The notes beneath the pieces were generated by a model. The model made no database searches. It was not told where the DNA came from and saw only the letters and a program-made list of their open reading frames with translations. A program made the translations under genes and the position numbers. From positions 1-54,106 of the forward strand of contig DATLFI010000097.1 in NCBI GenBank assembly GCA_035524895.1: a DNA stretch of 54,106 bases, given 5' to 3'. The DNA is from DATLFI01 sp035524895 (lineage in GTDB: Bacteria > Acidobacteriota > Thermoanaerobaculia > Multivoradales > Multivoraceae). Positions 1 through 10,677 of the stretch are shown here, piece after piece. Numbering within the stretch: the stretch's first letter is position 1; the number at the start of each line of letters is the position of its first letter.

Positions 1-335
1 GGGTCACACGCTTCGCGAGCGCAACACCGCAGACGGCCCCACGCCGCCCCCTACCAGAGCCGCGCAGCGGCGACGTCGGTGCAGGCAAGCTGCCCGGGGC
101 AGCTTGCTTGCACCCACCCTTGGGGCGCGGGGGTTTCGTGATCCCGACTGCGTTGGGCCTCCTGCACGATGGCACCGCATCGCGTTCGTCGGCCACGCCT
201 TGCCAGCGGCCACAGATCCCCGCGCGCAGCCTCACGCGGGTTTCACCACGGGCTGCTAGCTTCGTGATGCGCCCCAAGCGACGACCTCATTCTCGATCGT
301 GGCTCACGAGGAACCCAGCCGCGCGATGCTAGCGC
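1..335. other. no recognisable gene (downstream of skp)
   Basis: I see no convincing coding region here. Short open frames exist on both strands but show no known motif, no ribosome binding site and no family resemblance. The only clear structure is the strong hairpin at 78-114. The skp operon ends at 336 and genes often found after skp (lpxD, fabZ, lpxA) are not here. Confidence 0.5.
78..114. repeat. strong inverted repeat (17-bp stem, 3-nt loop)
   Basis: The left arm 78-94 pairs with the right arm 98-114 around the loop CGG; only one position is a G-T wobble. There is no T-tract on either side, so it is not a classical intrinsic terminator. It lies about 220 bp past the skp stop and could be a transcript 3' end, a REP-like palindrome or a structured RNA element. 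Confidence 0.6.
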
Positions 336-899
336 TCACTGCCTGCCGCCGGTCATGGCGTCGAACCGTTGGATCACCAGATCGGTGATGTCGACAGAAT
401 CGTCAGCGAAGACCAGGCCGCCCTGGAACTTGTTGAAGATCATGGTGAAGCCGTTGTCCTTGCCGACGGTCTGGATGATCGGCATCACCTCTCGCTCGAT
501 CCGAGCGAACTCCTCCTGCTGCTTCTTCTGGACCTCGCGCTGCGCATCGTCTTGAGCGCGACGCAGGTCGAGGGCTCTGTCCTCGAGCTGCCGCTCCATC
601 TCGGCGAGCTTGTCCTCGGCCAGGGTCAGGCGCGACTCCGCGAAGCGCGAGCGGAGCTGCTCCACCTCGGACCGCTTGGACTGGAGGTCGGCGTTCTTCT
701 GGTCGCGCAGATTTGTCAGCTCCTCGAGCAGCTTCTTGCCGCTCACCGAGTCCGTGAGGATTCTCTCGACGTCGATGACGCCGAGCTTCGGGGAGCTCTG
801 GCCGACGGCGGGCGAAACCGTCGCAGCAACCAACAGGACCAGCGCCGGCAGGCCCAAGGCCATGCCGCTTCGGGCGAGGGGACTTCGAGTCGTGCGCAT
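336..899 (-). CDS. skp: OmpH/Skp-family periplasmic chaperone
   Basis: 187 aa. A signal peptide (Ala/Val/Leu-rich core ending near AVGQSS) is followed by the Skp opening KLGVIDVERIL, a long charged coiled coil (about residues 45-120) and a C-terminal return segment. This is the usual plan of Skp/OmpH, which holds unfolded outer-membrane proteins in the periplasm for delivery to BamA. I chose the ATG at 899 because AGGAG lies 9 bp before it; an in-frame ATG at 923 has no such site. It follows bamA by 124 bp on the same strand, the usual bamA-skp order. Confidence 0.9.
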   Translation of the reverse strand: MRTTRSPLARSGMALGLPALVLLVAATVSPAVGQSSPKLGVIDVERILTDSVSGKKLLEELTNLRDQKNADLQSKRSEVEQLRSRFAESRLTLAEDKLAEMERQLEDRALDLRRAQDDAQREVQKKQQEEFARIEREVMPIIQTVGKDNGFTMIFNKFQGGLVFADDSVDITDLVIQRFDAMTGGRQ

Positions 900-1023
900 A
901 GGGACGTTCTCCTGGGGATGCAAGAGCAGGGCGGTGCCTCCGCCGCCGGGACCGGCGGGGGGATGAAGCTTACGATCCTTCGAAAACCCGGCGAGGCGGG
1001 GGACCGGTGGACGCGAGGGAGGC

Positions 1024-3537
1024 TCAGAAGCTGACGCCGATGCTGAAGTCGAAGCTCTCGAAGCGCTCGCGGTCGTTCAAGGGGAGGTCGTCGTAGGGAT
1101 TGAGCAGGTTCGACCAGATGAAGCGCAACGGGGCTCCGAACAGCGGAACGTTGATCCGGAGCTCGAGGCCCGCGACGTAGCGGAGGGTGTCCAGATCGAA
1201 GCTCTGGTCCTTGCCGAAGACGTTGCCGGCGTCGGCGAAGACCAGCAGCCGGAAGGGACCGTCGAGCACGAAGTGGTGCTCGAGGTTGATCTGGAACGAG
1301 CGGTTCCCGCCCTGCGGAAAGCCGTCGTCGTCGGCCACGGTCCGGCCGGTCTGGGGATCACGCACCCAGACCGAGCGGAAGTTGAATCCGCGGAGGCTGT
1401 TCTCACCGCCGAGGTAGAAGCGATCGAGGAAGAACAACTCGCGCGGCGCTCCGTCCTCGCTGCCGAACGACTCGATGTAGCCGAGGTCCAGGTTGGCGCG
1501 AAAGACGTTGAGCAGCGGGCGGCGCGCGACCGGCCTGGTATAGCTGAGCTGGAGGCGCGGGCGGACGAAGTAGTTCTCGCCCCCCAGCGGACCGCCGGCG
1601 TACTCCAGGGAAGTCACCAGCCGTTTGCCCCGCGTCGGCTCGAGCCGACTGTCGTGGCTGTCGTAGCGATACTGGAAGGTCAGCGACGACTTGCGGAAGG
1701 CGAACTCCTGCTCGATCAGGGTGCCCTCCGGCACGTCGGGATCGAAGAAGAAGCGCTGCGCGCGAAAATCCTCGAGCTCGGAGTTGGTGTAGGCGACGCT
1801 GGTGCTCTGGAACAGCTTGAAGCTGCGCCCGTACGTGAGCACCGCGCCGGTCTCCTTGCGGATGTAGGTCTGGTCCACCAGCAGGTCGAAGTCGAGGTCG
1901 CGGTTGAAGAGCTGGACGCCCACGCTCTGGGGCTTGTCGAACAGCCAGGGCACGAAGTACGAGAGGTCGAACAAGTCACGGAAGCGGCCCGACTGCAGGG
2001 ACACGCCCAGGGTCTCGCCACGTCCCAGGAAATTCCGAGTGCGCACCGAGGCCTGTCCGAAGAAGCCGTCGAGCTCGCTGTACCCGCCGCCGAACTGCAG
2101 CTCGGTGCGCTCGGCCTCGTCGCCCTTGATCACCAGGTCGACGGTGTTGGACTCGGTCTTGGTGTCGATATCGACCGGCGCGTTCTCCTCGAGCTTGAAG
2201 TACTCGAGCTGGTTTATCTTGAGCAGGCTGTTGCGCAGGGCAGCGGAGTTGAAGACCATCCCCTCCTGGAGCCGCAGCTCTCGGCGCAACACGCGGTCGC
2301 GCGTGCGGCTGTTGCCCTGGAACTCGATCCGCCCGGCGCGGAACTGGTCGCGCTCCGCGACCTTGATCAGCACGTCCGCGACGAGCTCTTCCGGGGCGCT
2401 CTCCACCACTTCCTGACGGACGTCCGCGAAGATATAGCCGGTGTTGTTGTAGAACTCCTTGATCTTCTCGACGCCGGCCTCGATCACGTCCGAGCGCAGC
2501 CAGCCGCCCTTCGGCTGCTCGAACACGCTCCGGAGCAGGTCCGACTCGAGCACCTCGTTGCCCTCGAACCGGATCTCGCCCAACTTCCAGCGCGGCCCTT
2601 CCTCGACCGGGATGATGATGCGCAGCCGGCGTCGGCCGCGCGGGTCGCCGTCGTCTGCTTGCGGGTCCGGCGAGGTGCCGCCGCCGTCCACGACCTGCCC
2701 GCCCGGTCCGATCACCTCGATCTCGGGCTCGCCGAGCTCGACGTCCTTGTAGCCGAAGCTCCGGTAGAGATCGCGGACCGCCTCCAGATCCTCCTCCACC
2801 GTCGCCGGGTTGTACACGTCGCGCTTGCGGATCCGGGTGATCAGGTTGGACTTCTTGGTCTTCTTCATCTGGCCGCGCAGCTTCGAGGTCGAGAACACCT
2901 CGTTACCCTCGAAGGCGACCTGCCCGATCTTGACCTTGTTGCCCTCGTCCACGGTAACGACCACCCGCTGCTCACTGTCGGACACCCACTCGATGTCGAC
3001 GTCGACGATGGCGAAGCGGTAGCCCCGCTCGGCATAGAGCGCCTCGATCGCTTTCTGCAGCCGCACCAGCTCGCCGCGGTCGAGCGGGAGACCCTCGTAG
3101 ACCTCGATGCGCTCCTTGTCGGTGGCGTCGGCGACGTCGCTGCGCTTGACCTTGTCGAGACCCTGGTAGTCGATCGAGCGCAGCAGCGGCCGCTCGAGGA
3201 TCTCGATCACCAGCTTCATGCCGCTGTCCTGGGGCTCGACGCTCACCGTGACATCGTCGATCATCCCCCGACCCCAGAACTCGCGGATCGCCTCGTTGAG
3301 CCGTTGCGGCTCGTACCGCTGCCCCACCTCCAGGCCGAGGTAGTAGTTCATGCTGTCTTCGGCCAGCGTCCTGAGGCCTCGGTACTCGATGGCCAGGATC
3401 TCGCGACCGATCAGGTCCTGCGCGGCCAGGGGAAGCGGCGCCAACGGCAGCACCGTGTAGAGCAACATGACCGCAAGGGCGACCATCGCGCGAGCCTTCG
3501 TCGCGAGGTCGAAGCGACCGCCGTTCGCCATTCTCAT
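1024..3537 (-). CDS. bamA: outer membrane protein assembly factor BamA
   Basis: 837 aa, close to the family norm. An N-terminal signal sequence (hydrophobic run about residues 16-38) precedes POTRA repeats with recurring patterns such as IEYRGL, VAFEGN, IRFEGN and IEFQGN. The C-terminal half is an Omp85 barrel with the ending ESFDFSIGVSF, whose terminal Phe is the usual barrel-insertion signal. BamA folds and inserts outer-membrane beta-barrels. A low-complexity Gly/Asp/Pro insert lies between POTRA segments (about residues 275-300). GGAG lies 9 bp before the ATG, inside the end of clpC; the intergenic gap is 14 bp, so co-transcription with clpC is likely. Confidence 0.97.
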   Translation of the reverse strand: MRMANGGRFDLATKARAMVALAVMLLYTVLPLAPLPLAAQDLIGREILAIEYRGLRTLAEDSMNYYLGLEVGQRYEPQRLNEAIREFWGRGMIDDVTVSVEPQDSGMKLVIEILERPLLRSIDYQGLDKVKRSDVADATDKERIEVYEGLPLDRGELVRLQKAIEALYAERGYRFAIVDVDIEWVSDSEQRVVVTVDEGNKVKIGQVAFEGNEVFSTSKLRGQMKKTKKSNLITRIRKRDVYNPATVEEDLEAVRDLYRSFGYKDVELGEPEIEVIGPGGQVVDGGGTSPDPQADDGDPRGRRRLRIIIPVEEGPRWKLGEIRFEGNEVLESDLLRSVFEQPKGGWLRSDVIEAGVEKIKEFYNNTGYIFADVRQEVVESAPEELVADVLIKVAERDQFRAGRIEFQGNSRTRDRVLRRELRLQEGMVFNSAALRNSLLKINQLEYFKLEENAPVDIDTKTESNTVDLVIKGDEAERTELQFGGGYSELDGFFGQASVRTRNFLGRGETLGVSLQSGRFRDLFDLSYFVPWLFDKPQSVGVQLFNRDLDFDLLVDQTYIRKETGAVLTYGRSFKLFQSTSVAYTNSELEDFRAQRFFFDPDVPEGTLIEQEFAFRKSSLTFQYRYDSHDSRLEPTRGKRLVTSLEYAGGPLGGENYFVRPRLQLSYTRPVARRPLLNVFRANLDLGYIESFGSEDGAPRELFFLDRFYLGGENSLRGFNFRSVWVRDPQTGRTVADDDGFPQGGNRSFQINLEHHFVLDGPFRLLVFADAGNVFGKDQSFDLDTLRYVAGLELRINVPLFGAPLRFIWSNLLNPYDDLPLNDRERFESFDFSIGVSF

Positions 3538-3551
3538 GCTGTACTACTCCG

Positions 3552-5978
3552 TCAAGAGCCGCTCAGGATCGGCTCGGATCGCACGCACAGCTCCAGGCCA
3601 CCGCCCTCGACGTCGACCGAGATCAGCTGGAATCCCTCGTCCTCCTGCTGGTGGATCAGGACGTCCGAAACTGCGTCTTGGATGTGTCGCTGGATGGCGC
3701 GCCGCAGCGGTCGGGCACCGGTCGAGGGGTCGATGCCGGAGTGCTCCAGTAGCCACTCCCTCGCGGCGTCGGTTACCTCTACCCTCAACCCCCGTTCGGC
3801 GAGGTTGAGGTTCACGTCGTCGAGCAGCAGGTCGACGATGGTGCGCAGCTCTTTCTGCCCGAGCGGGCTGAACACTATGACCTCGTCGAGCCGGTTGATG
3901 AACTCCGGGCTGAACGAACGGCGGAGCTGCGCCAGGATCTCTTCCTCGATGCGCCGGAAGTCTGCGCCCTCGGTGCCGTCCGAGAAGCCCACGCGACCGC
4001 CGCGCAGCACCAGGTTGGTACCCAGGTTCGAGGTCAAAATCAGCAGAGCGTTGCGGAAGTCGACGCGGTTGCCGTAGGAGTCGGTCAGCAGGCCGTCCTC
4101 GAGGATCTGCAACAGCAGGTTCGCGAGGTCCGGATGCGCCTTCTCGATCTCGTCGAACAACACGATCGAGTAGGGCTGGCGACGGATCCGCTCGGTGAGC
4201 TGTCCACCCTCTTCGTGGCCGACGTAGCCCGGAGGCGAGCCGATCAGCTTGGACACCGCGTGCTTCTCCATGTACTCGGACATGTCGAAGCGCACCAGCG
4301 CCTCCTCGCTGCCGAACAGGAACTCGGCGAGGCGGCGAGCGACCTCGGTCTTGCCGACGCCGCTGGGGCCCAGGAAGATGAACGAGCCCACGGGTCGGCG
4401 CGGGTCGGCGACCCCCAGACGCGACCGTCGAATGGCGCGGGAGATCGCCTCGATGGCGCGCTCCTGGCCCACCACGCGCTTCCTCAGCGTCGTCTCCATC
4501 GCCATCAACCGCTCGGCCTCGTCGCTCTGCAGGCTCGCCACCGGTATGCCGGTCCAGGAGGAGATCACCTGCTGGATGTCCTCCGCGTCGACCTCGACGG
4601 CGGTGTCCGCGGCAACGTCCTTGCCCATCGCCTCGAGGTCCTCGCGCAGCTCGATCTCGCGCTCGCGCAGGTAGACGGCGCGCTCGAAGTCCTTGTCGGA
4701 GATCGACGCCTTCATCTCGGCGACCACCTGACGGATCTCCTGCTCCAGACGGCGCACGTTCTGCGTGTCGCGCACCCGCCGGAGCTTGACCTTGGCGCCG
4801 GCCTCGTCGACGACGTCGATCGCCTTGTCGGGCTGGTAGCGGTCGTGGATGTACCGCGAAGACTGGTAAACCGCCGCGCGCAGCGCGAGATCGGTGTAGG
4901 TCACGCCGTGGAACTTCTCGTAGCGCTCCTTCAGACCGAACAGGATGCTCAGCGTCATCTCCTCGGTCGGCGGCGCGATCTGGATCGACTGGAACCGTCG
5001 CAGCAGGGAACGGTCCTTCTCGATGTACTTGCGGTATTCCTTGAGGGTGGTGGCGCCGATGCACGAGACCTCGCCGCGCGAGAGCGCGGGCTTGAGGATG
5101 TTCGCCGCGTCCAGCGAGCCCTCGGCCGAGCCGGCACCGATCAGGGAGTGGATCTCGTCGATGAAGACGATGATGTCGGGGCTCTCGGTGAGCTCCTTGA
5201 GGATTCCCTTGAGCCGCTCCTCGAACTGGCCGCGATACTTGGTGCCGGCTACCACCAGCGTCAGGTCGAGCGCGACGATCCGCTTCTGCGCCAGGAAGAC
5301 CGGCACCTGACCCTGCACGATTCGCTGCGCCAATCCTTCGACGATCGCAGTCTTGCCGACGCCCGGCTCGCCGAGCAGGATCGGGTTGTTCTTGCTGCGG
5401 CGTGACAGGATCTGGACTATCCGCTCGACCTCGTCGTCGCGGCCGATCAGCGGATCGAAGTGGGCCTCCTCGGCGAGGGTGGTGAGGTCGCGCCCGAACT
5501 CGGAGAGGAACGGCAGCTCCTTCTTCTGGCGGCTCGCCTCGCGCTCCTTGACGATCGACAGCACCTCCTCGCGCACCGCGTAGGTGTCGAGACCGTACTG
5601 CCCGAGGATGCGCATCGCGAGACTCCCCTCGACACGCAGGATGCCGATCAGCAGGTGCTCCGATCCGACACTCTGGTGGAGCATGCTCTCGGCCTCGTGG
5701 GAGGCGTAGGCCAGGATCTTCTTCGACTCTTCCGAGAGCGGCAGCTCCGCCGTGGAGGAAATTCGCTCGACGAACACCCGCTCGCCTTCGATCTCGCGGC
5801 GGATGTCCTCGGGCTTGATCCGGAACCTGCGCAGCAGCTCCGTTATGGTGTCCTCGCCCTCACGCAGGATGCCGAGGAGGATGTGCTCCGATTCGATGAC
5901 CCGGCTGCCCAGCTTGCTCGCCTCGTAGCGAGCAAAGAAGAGCGCCCGGCGGGCCTTCTCGTTGTACTTCTCGAACAC
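3552..5978 (-). CDS. clpC: AAA+ chaperone-protease ATPase ClpC
   Basis: 808 aa. Double Clp-N repeat (residues 1-145), first AAA module with Walker A GEPGVGKT (203-210), a UVR/M-type middle segment (ISDKDFERAVYLRERE), second AAA module with Walker A GPSGVGKT (about 540) and a RVGF loop of the ClpP-binding type. The UVR segment and short middle domain fit ClpC rather than ClpB. It unfolds substrates for ClpP; no clpP is in this window. I place the start at GTG 5978 because AAGGA lies 8 bp before it and family members begin with FEKYNEKARR; the ATG at 6011 would add 11 Arg-rich residues. Confidence 0.93.
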   Translation of the reverse strand: MFEKYNEKARRALFFARYEASKLGSRVIESEHILLGILREGEDTITELLRRFRIKPEDIRREIEGERVFVERISSTAELPLSEESKKILAYASHEAESMLHQSVGSEHLLIGILRVEGSLAMRILGQYGLDTYAVREEVLSIVKEREASRQKKELPFLSEFGRDLTTLAEEAHFDPLIGRDDEVERIVQILSRRSKNNPILLGEPGVGKTAIVEGLAQRIVQGQVPVFLAQKRIVALDLTLVVAGTKYRGQFEERLKGILKELTESPDIIVFIDEIHSLIGAGSAEGSLDAANILKPALSRGEVSCIGATTLKEYRKYIEKDRSLLRRFQSIQIAPPTEEMTLSILFGLKERYEKFHGVTYTDLALRAAVYQSSRYIHDRYQPDKAIDVVDEAGAKVKLRRVRDTQNVRRLEQEIRQVVAEMKASISDKDFERAVYLREREIELREDLEAMGKDVAADTAVEVDAEDIQQVISSWTGIPVASLQSDEAERLMAMETTLRKRVVGQERAIEAISRAIRRSRLGVADPRRPVGSFIFLGPSGVGKTEVARRLAEFLFGSEEALVRFDMSEYMEKHAVSKLIGSPPGYVGHEEGGQLTERIRRQPYSIVLFDEIEKAHPDLANLLLQILEDGLLTDSYGNRVDFRNALLILTSNLGTNLVLRGGRVGFSDGTEGADFRRIEEEILAQLRRSFSPEFINRLDEVIVFSPLGQKELRTIVDLLLDDVNLNLAERGLRVEVTDAAREWLLEHSGIDPSTGARPLRRAIQRHIQDAVSDVLIHQQEDEGFQLISVDVEGGGLELCVRSEPILSGS

Positions 5979-6145
5979 CCTGAGGTTCCTTCCGCGGCGC
6001 CGGCGCCCCATGGACTGATGTCACACCGGGTTCGCACCGTATAGCAGGCCGTCCGAGCCCGCTATTCCCGAACCGAGGGCCGGACCGCCGTCTCGAGCCG
6101 AAGCTTAGCGGAGCCGAGCTACGGCCGCTCGGTCCTGCCGCCGTC

Positions 6146-6832
6146 TCAGCCGACCGAAGTCGGGACCAGGACTCCGCCTTCGAGGCGCAGCGCCCGCCCG
6201 CAGCGCGCAGCGATCCTCGGGTTGTGGGTGACCAGCACGGTGGTGGTGCCATGGCGGGCGCGCAGGTCGAGCAGGCGCTCGAGCACCTGCTCGCCGCTCG
6301 CGGGGTCGAGGTTGCCGGTCGGCTCGTCAGCGAGCAGGATCGGCGGCTCCAGCAGCAGCGCGCGACACAGCGCGACGCGCTGCCGCTCGCCCCCGGAGAG
6401 CTGGCTGGGAAAGTGATCGTAACGGTCCGCCAGCCCGACCTCGTCGAGCAGCTCCCCTGCCTTCCGGCGGAGCGCCGCGGCGGGCCGGCCGGCGATCCTC
6501 CCCGGCATCATCACGTTCTCGACGGCAGTGAAGTCGGGAAGGAGCTGGTGAAACTGGAACACGAAGCCGAGGCTGCGGTTCCGCAGGTCGGCGAGCCGGT
6601 TGGCGTCGAGACTGTCGAGACGTACGCCCTCGAGCGTGACATGGCCGCTGTCGGGACGATCCAGCGCCCCCAGCAGGTGCAGCATCGTCGACTTGCCAGA
6701 GCCAGACGGGCCGACGATCGCCACCAGCTCGGCCTTCTCGACGACCAGGTCGATGCCGCGCAGCACCTCCACGACCTTTCCGGCATCGCGATAGGACTTG
6801 CGCACCCCCACGGCCTCGATCGACGCGGTCAT
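6146..6832 (-). CDS. lolD: lipoprotein-releasing ABC transporter ATPase LolD
   Basis: 228 aa. Walker A GPSGSGKST (41-49), signature LSGGERQR, Walker B LLADEPTGNLD and the switch His in VTHNP are all present. This is the MacB/LolD/FtsE class of ABC ATPase. Its start overlaps the stop of the LolC/E permease by 4 bases, so the two are translationally coupled. LolCDE extracts lipoproteins from the inner membrane for sorting to the outer membrane. The next gene downstream, clpC, starts 167 bp away. Confidence 0.93.
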   Translation of the reverse strand: MTASIEAVGVRKSYRDAGKVVEVLRGIDLVVEKAELVAIVGPSGSGKSTMLHLLGALDRPDSGHVTLEGVRLDSLDANRLADLRNRSLGFVFQFHQLLPDFTAVENVMMPGRIAGRPAAALRRKAGELLDEVGLADRYDHFPSQLSGGERQRVALCRALLLEPPILLADEPTGNLDPASGEQVLERLLDLRARHGTTTVLVTHNPRIAARCGRALRLEGGVLVPTSVG

Positions 6833-8066
6833 CGGCGGAGCGCCTCCACCGGATCGAGGGTGCCGACCGTGCGCGAGCCAGCCAAGGTGGCCACCAGCGC
6901 AACGATCGCGCTGGCCCCGAGCACCACCGCCACGTCCGAGACACGCACCAGGAACGGCACGTGGTCGACGATGTACACGTCGCCGGGGAGCTTGAACAAC
7001 CGGAAACGCTCGAAGAGGAGAGCCAGGGCCACCCCGAGCACACCGCCGGCGACGGTGCCGAGACCGGCCAACATCGCGCCTAGCAGCACGAACACGCGCC
7101 GCAGACGCCCGGGAGCGGCGCCCATCGCGGCGAGGATCCCAACCTCGCTCCGCTTCGCGGTCAGGATCAGTGATAGTGCGGAAACCAGGGCGAACGACGC
7201 CACCACCACGATCAGCGCCACCGCGAGGAAGATCGCGCTCTTCTCGAGCCGCAGCACGAAGAGCAGCGCCTGGTTGGCGTCGCGCCAGGTCACGACCCGC
7301 GGCGCACCGACATCGGACGTCGCGGTTCCGCCCGGTGCGACGCTCCCCAGCCGCTCTCGCAGCCTCGAGGCCAGGCGCTCGACTGCCACGCTCCGCCCCG
7401 GCTCCACGCCGAGCCTGCGATCCGAGCCCTCGATCAGGTTGCGCGCCAGCTCGTAAGGCAGCAGAGCGCGCTGGGCATGCCGCTCGTCGGACTGTCCAGG
7501 GTCGTGCAGCCCAGCCACGGCAACCCGCCGGCTGCGCGGGACCGGTCCGCGCGGCGACAGCGTGAGCCGAGGCGAAACGAGCTCCACCACGTCACCGGGA
7601 ATCACTCCCCAGCGCGCCGCGACTGCGGTCGAGATCCAGAGTCCATCGATGCCACTTCCCTCCTCCGGTCTGCCCGGCTCCGGCACCACCCACCTCGGCA
7701 GCGCACCCTCGACGCCGACGACCTCGACCGGCTCGATGGCGTCGCCGCGTCGCAGCCAGCCGCGGCCGTACAGCAGCTGCTGCACCGAATGGACGCCGGG
7801 CTCTGCCTGCACCAGCCTACCGATCGCAGCCTCGTCGGCCGCCGGCGGCAGCTCGACCTGCAGAGCCGGCGTCCTGCGCTGCATGTCCCCCATCAGCCTC
7901 GACTGGAATCCGGACAGCGCGGCGAGCGCGACGATCAGCGCGGCCACGCCGACGGCGAGACCGGCAGCCGTGATGCGCGAAAGCAGACTGATGAAGGCGT
8001 CCTTGCGCGTGGAGCGAAGGTAGCGCAGGGCCACCCACAGCTCGAACGCCAGCCCCGTCGACGAGC

Positions 8067-8070
<4 letters not shown>
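6829..8070 (-). CDS. lolC: lipoprotein-releasing ABC transporter permease LolC/E
   Basis: 413 aa. N-terminal FELWVALRYLRSTRKDAFIS is typical of LolC/LolE, followed by a transmembrane helix (about residues 27-50), a large periplasmic domain, and three C-terminal helices with the FtsX motif (LILTAKRSEVGILAAMGA) and the ending GTLDPVEALRR. I start it at GTG 8070, which overlaps the lysS stop as GTGA; the open frame continues upstream antisense to nothing but inside lysS and is not coding there. A single LolC/E-type subunit is seen, as in species where LolF or a homodimer replaces the LolC/LolE pair. Confidence 0.9.
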
Positions 8071-9650
<1,580 letters not shown>

Positions 9651-9700
9651 GGATGAGGGAACATAGCAAAGGCGCGCCGCAGAACTTGCGTGCCTGCCAG

Positions 9701-10546
9701 CTAGGAGCCCGGCACCACCGCCTCGTCGAGCAGGGCCGCCAGAAACTTCTGGACGGCGTCCGAAACCGCCAGCGAGACCTCCAGCACGTCATCGTGGTCG
9801 AGCGTGCCGGTGGGCGAACCCGCGGCAGGGTTCGTGACCAAGGACAGCCCGAGGCACCGCATCCCCATGTGACGCGCCGCGATCACCTCCAGCACGGTCG
9901 ACATGCCCACGAGGTCGCCACCGAGTCGGCGCAGCGCCTCGACCTCGGCGGGGGTTTCGTAGCTCGGTCCCAGCAATCCGGCGTAGACGCCCTCACGCAG
10001 CTCGAGTCCTTGCGCCGCGGCGACCTCACGGGCCCGCCGTCGCAGGTCCGCGTCGTAGGCGCAGCTCAGATCGGGGAAGCGCGGTCCCCACTCGGGCGGC
10101 AGCGCGCCGCGCAGCGGGTTCAGGCCGGTGAAGTTGATGTGGTCACAGATCAGCGCCAGGTCGCCAGGCCGCGCATTCTCGTAGATGCCGCCGGCGGCGT
10201 TGGTCACGACCAGAGTGTGGGCGCCGAGCAGACGTGCCAGGCGAACCGTGAAGACCACCTGGGCGGGCGAATAGCCCTGGTAGGCGTGCAGTCGGCCTCG
10301 CTGGAAGAGCACGTGCCCCCCCGATGGAGCTCGCATGGCTTCGATCGACAGGGCGTGCCCCACGATCGCGTCGGAAGCGAACGGCAGGACGTCGGCGAGA
10401 TCCGTCGGGCCCCAGATCGGCTCGCCTAGGTCGACGCTCAGGCCCGAGCCGCCCACCAGCAAGACGTCGCCAACCGGCCAGTTGCGGGAACGCCACAGCG
10501 CGACCGCGGCGGAGAGCTGGCGAGAGAGGGGATCGATGTCGTCCAT
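9701..10546 (-). CDS. punA: purine nucleoside phosphorylase (PNP/MTAP family)
   Basis: 281 aa. Family landmarks: phosphate-loop region LLVGGSGLSVDLG, the VTNAAGGI segment, GPSYETPAEVEAL (conserved Glu of the purine site), VGMSTVLEVIAARH, and LVTNPAAG with the Asn that favours 6-oxopurines. It should phosphorolyse inosine and guanosine to the free base and ribose 1-phosphate. hpt, which recycles hypoxanthine and guanine, lies 2 kb away on the other strand. The gap to lysS is 50 bp; no strong ribosome binding site is visible. Confidence 0.92.
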   Translation of the reverse strand: MDDIDPLSRQLSAAVALWRSRNWPVGDVLLVGGSGLSVDLGEPIWGPTDLADVLPFASDAIVGHALSIEAMRAPSGGHVLFQRGRLHAYQGYSPAQVVFTVRLARLLGAHTLVVTNAAGGIYENARPGDLALICDHINFTGLNPLRGALPPEWGPRFPDLSCAYDADLRRRAREVAAAQGLELREGVYAGLLGPSYETPAEVEALRRLGGDLVGMSTVLEVIAARHMGMRCLGLSLVTNPAAGSPTGTLDHDDVLEVSLAVSDAVQKFLAALLDEAVVPGS

Positions 10547-10677
10547 CGAGTGAGCGAGGTCGTAGTTGGAGTCCGGGGGCTATGCGGCGAGAGCCTCACG
10601 GCGCGTCTGCGTGGAGCGAAGCGGCGCGTCAGGCTAACCCAACGGTCCGAGCGGCCTGCGGGCGCTGCGTCGAGCGC

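Noticed and set aside
1273..4077. Long plus-strand open frame opposite bamA and clpC
   Set aside because: It is an antisense shadow: low-complexity composition, no family match, and both real genes are clear on the minus strand.
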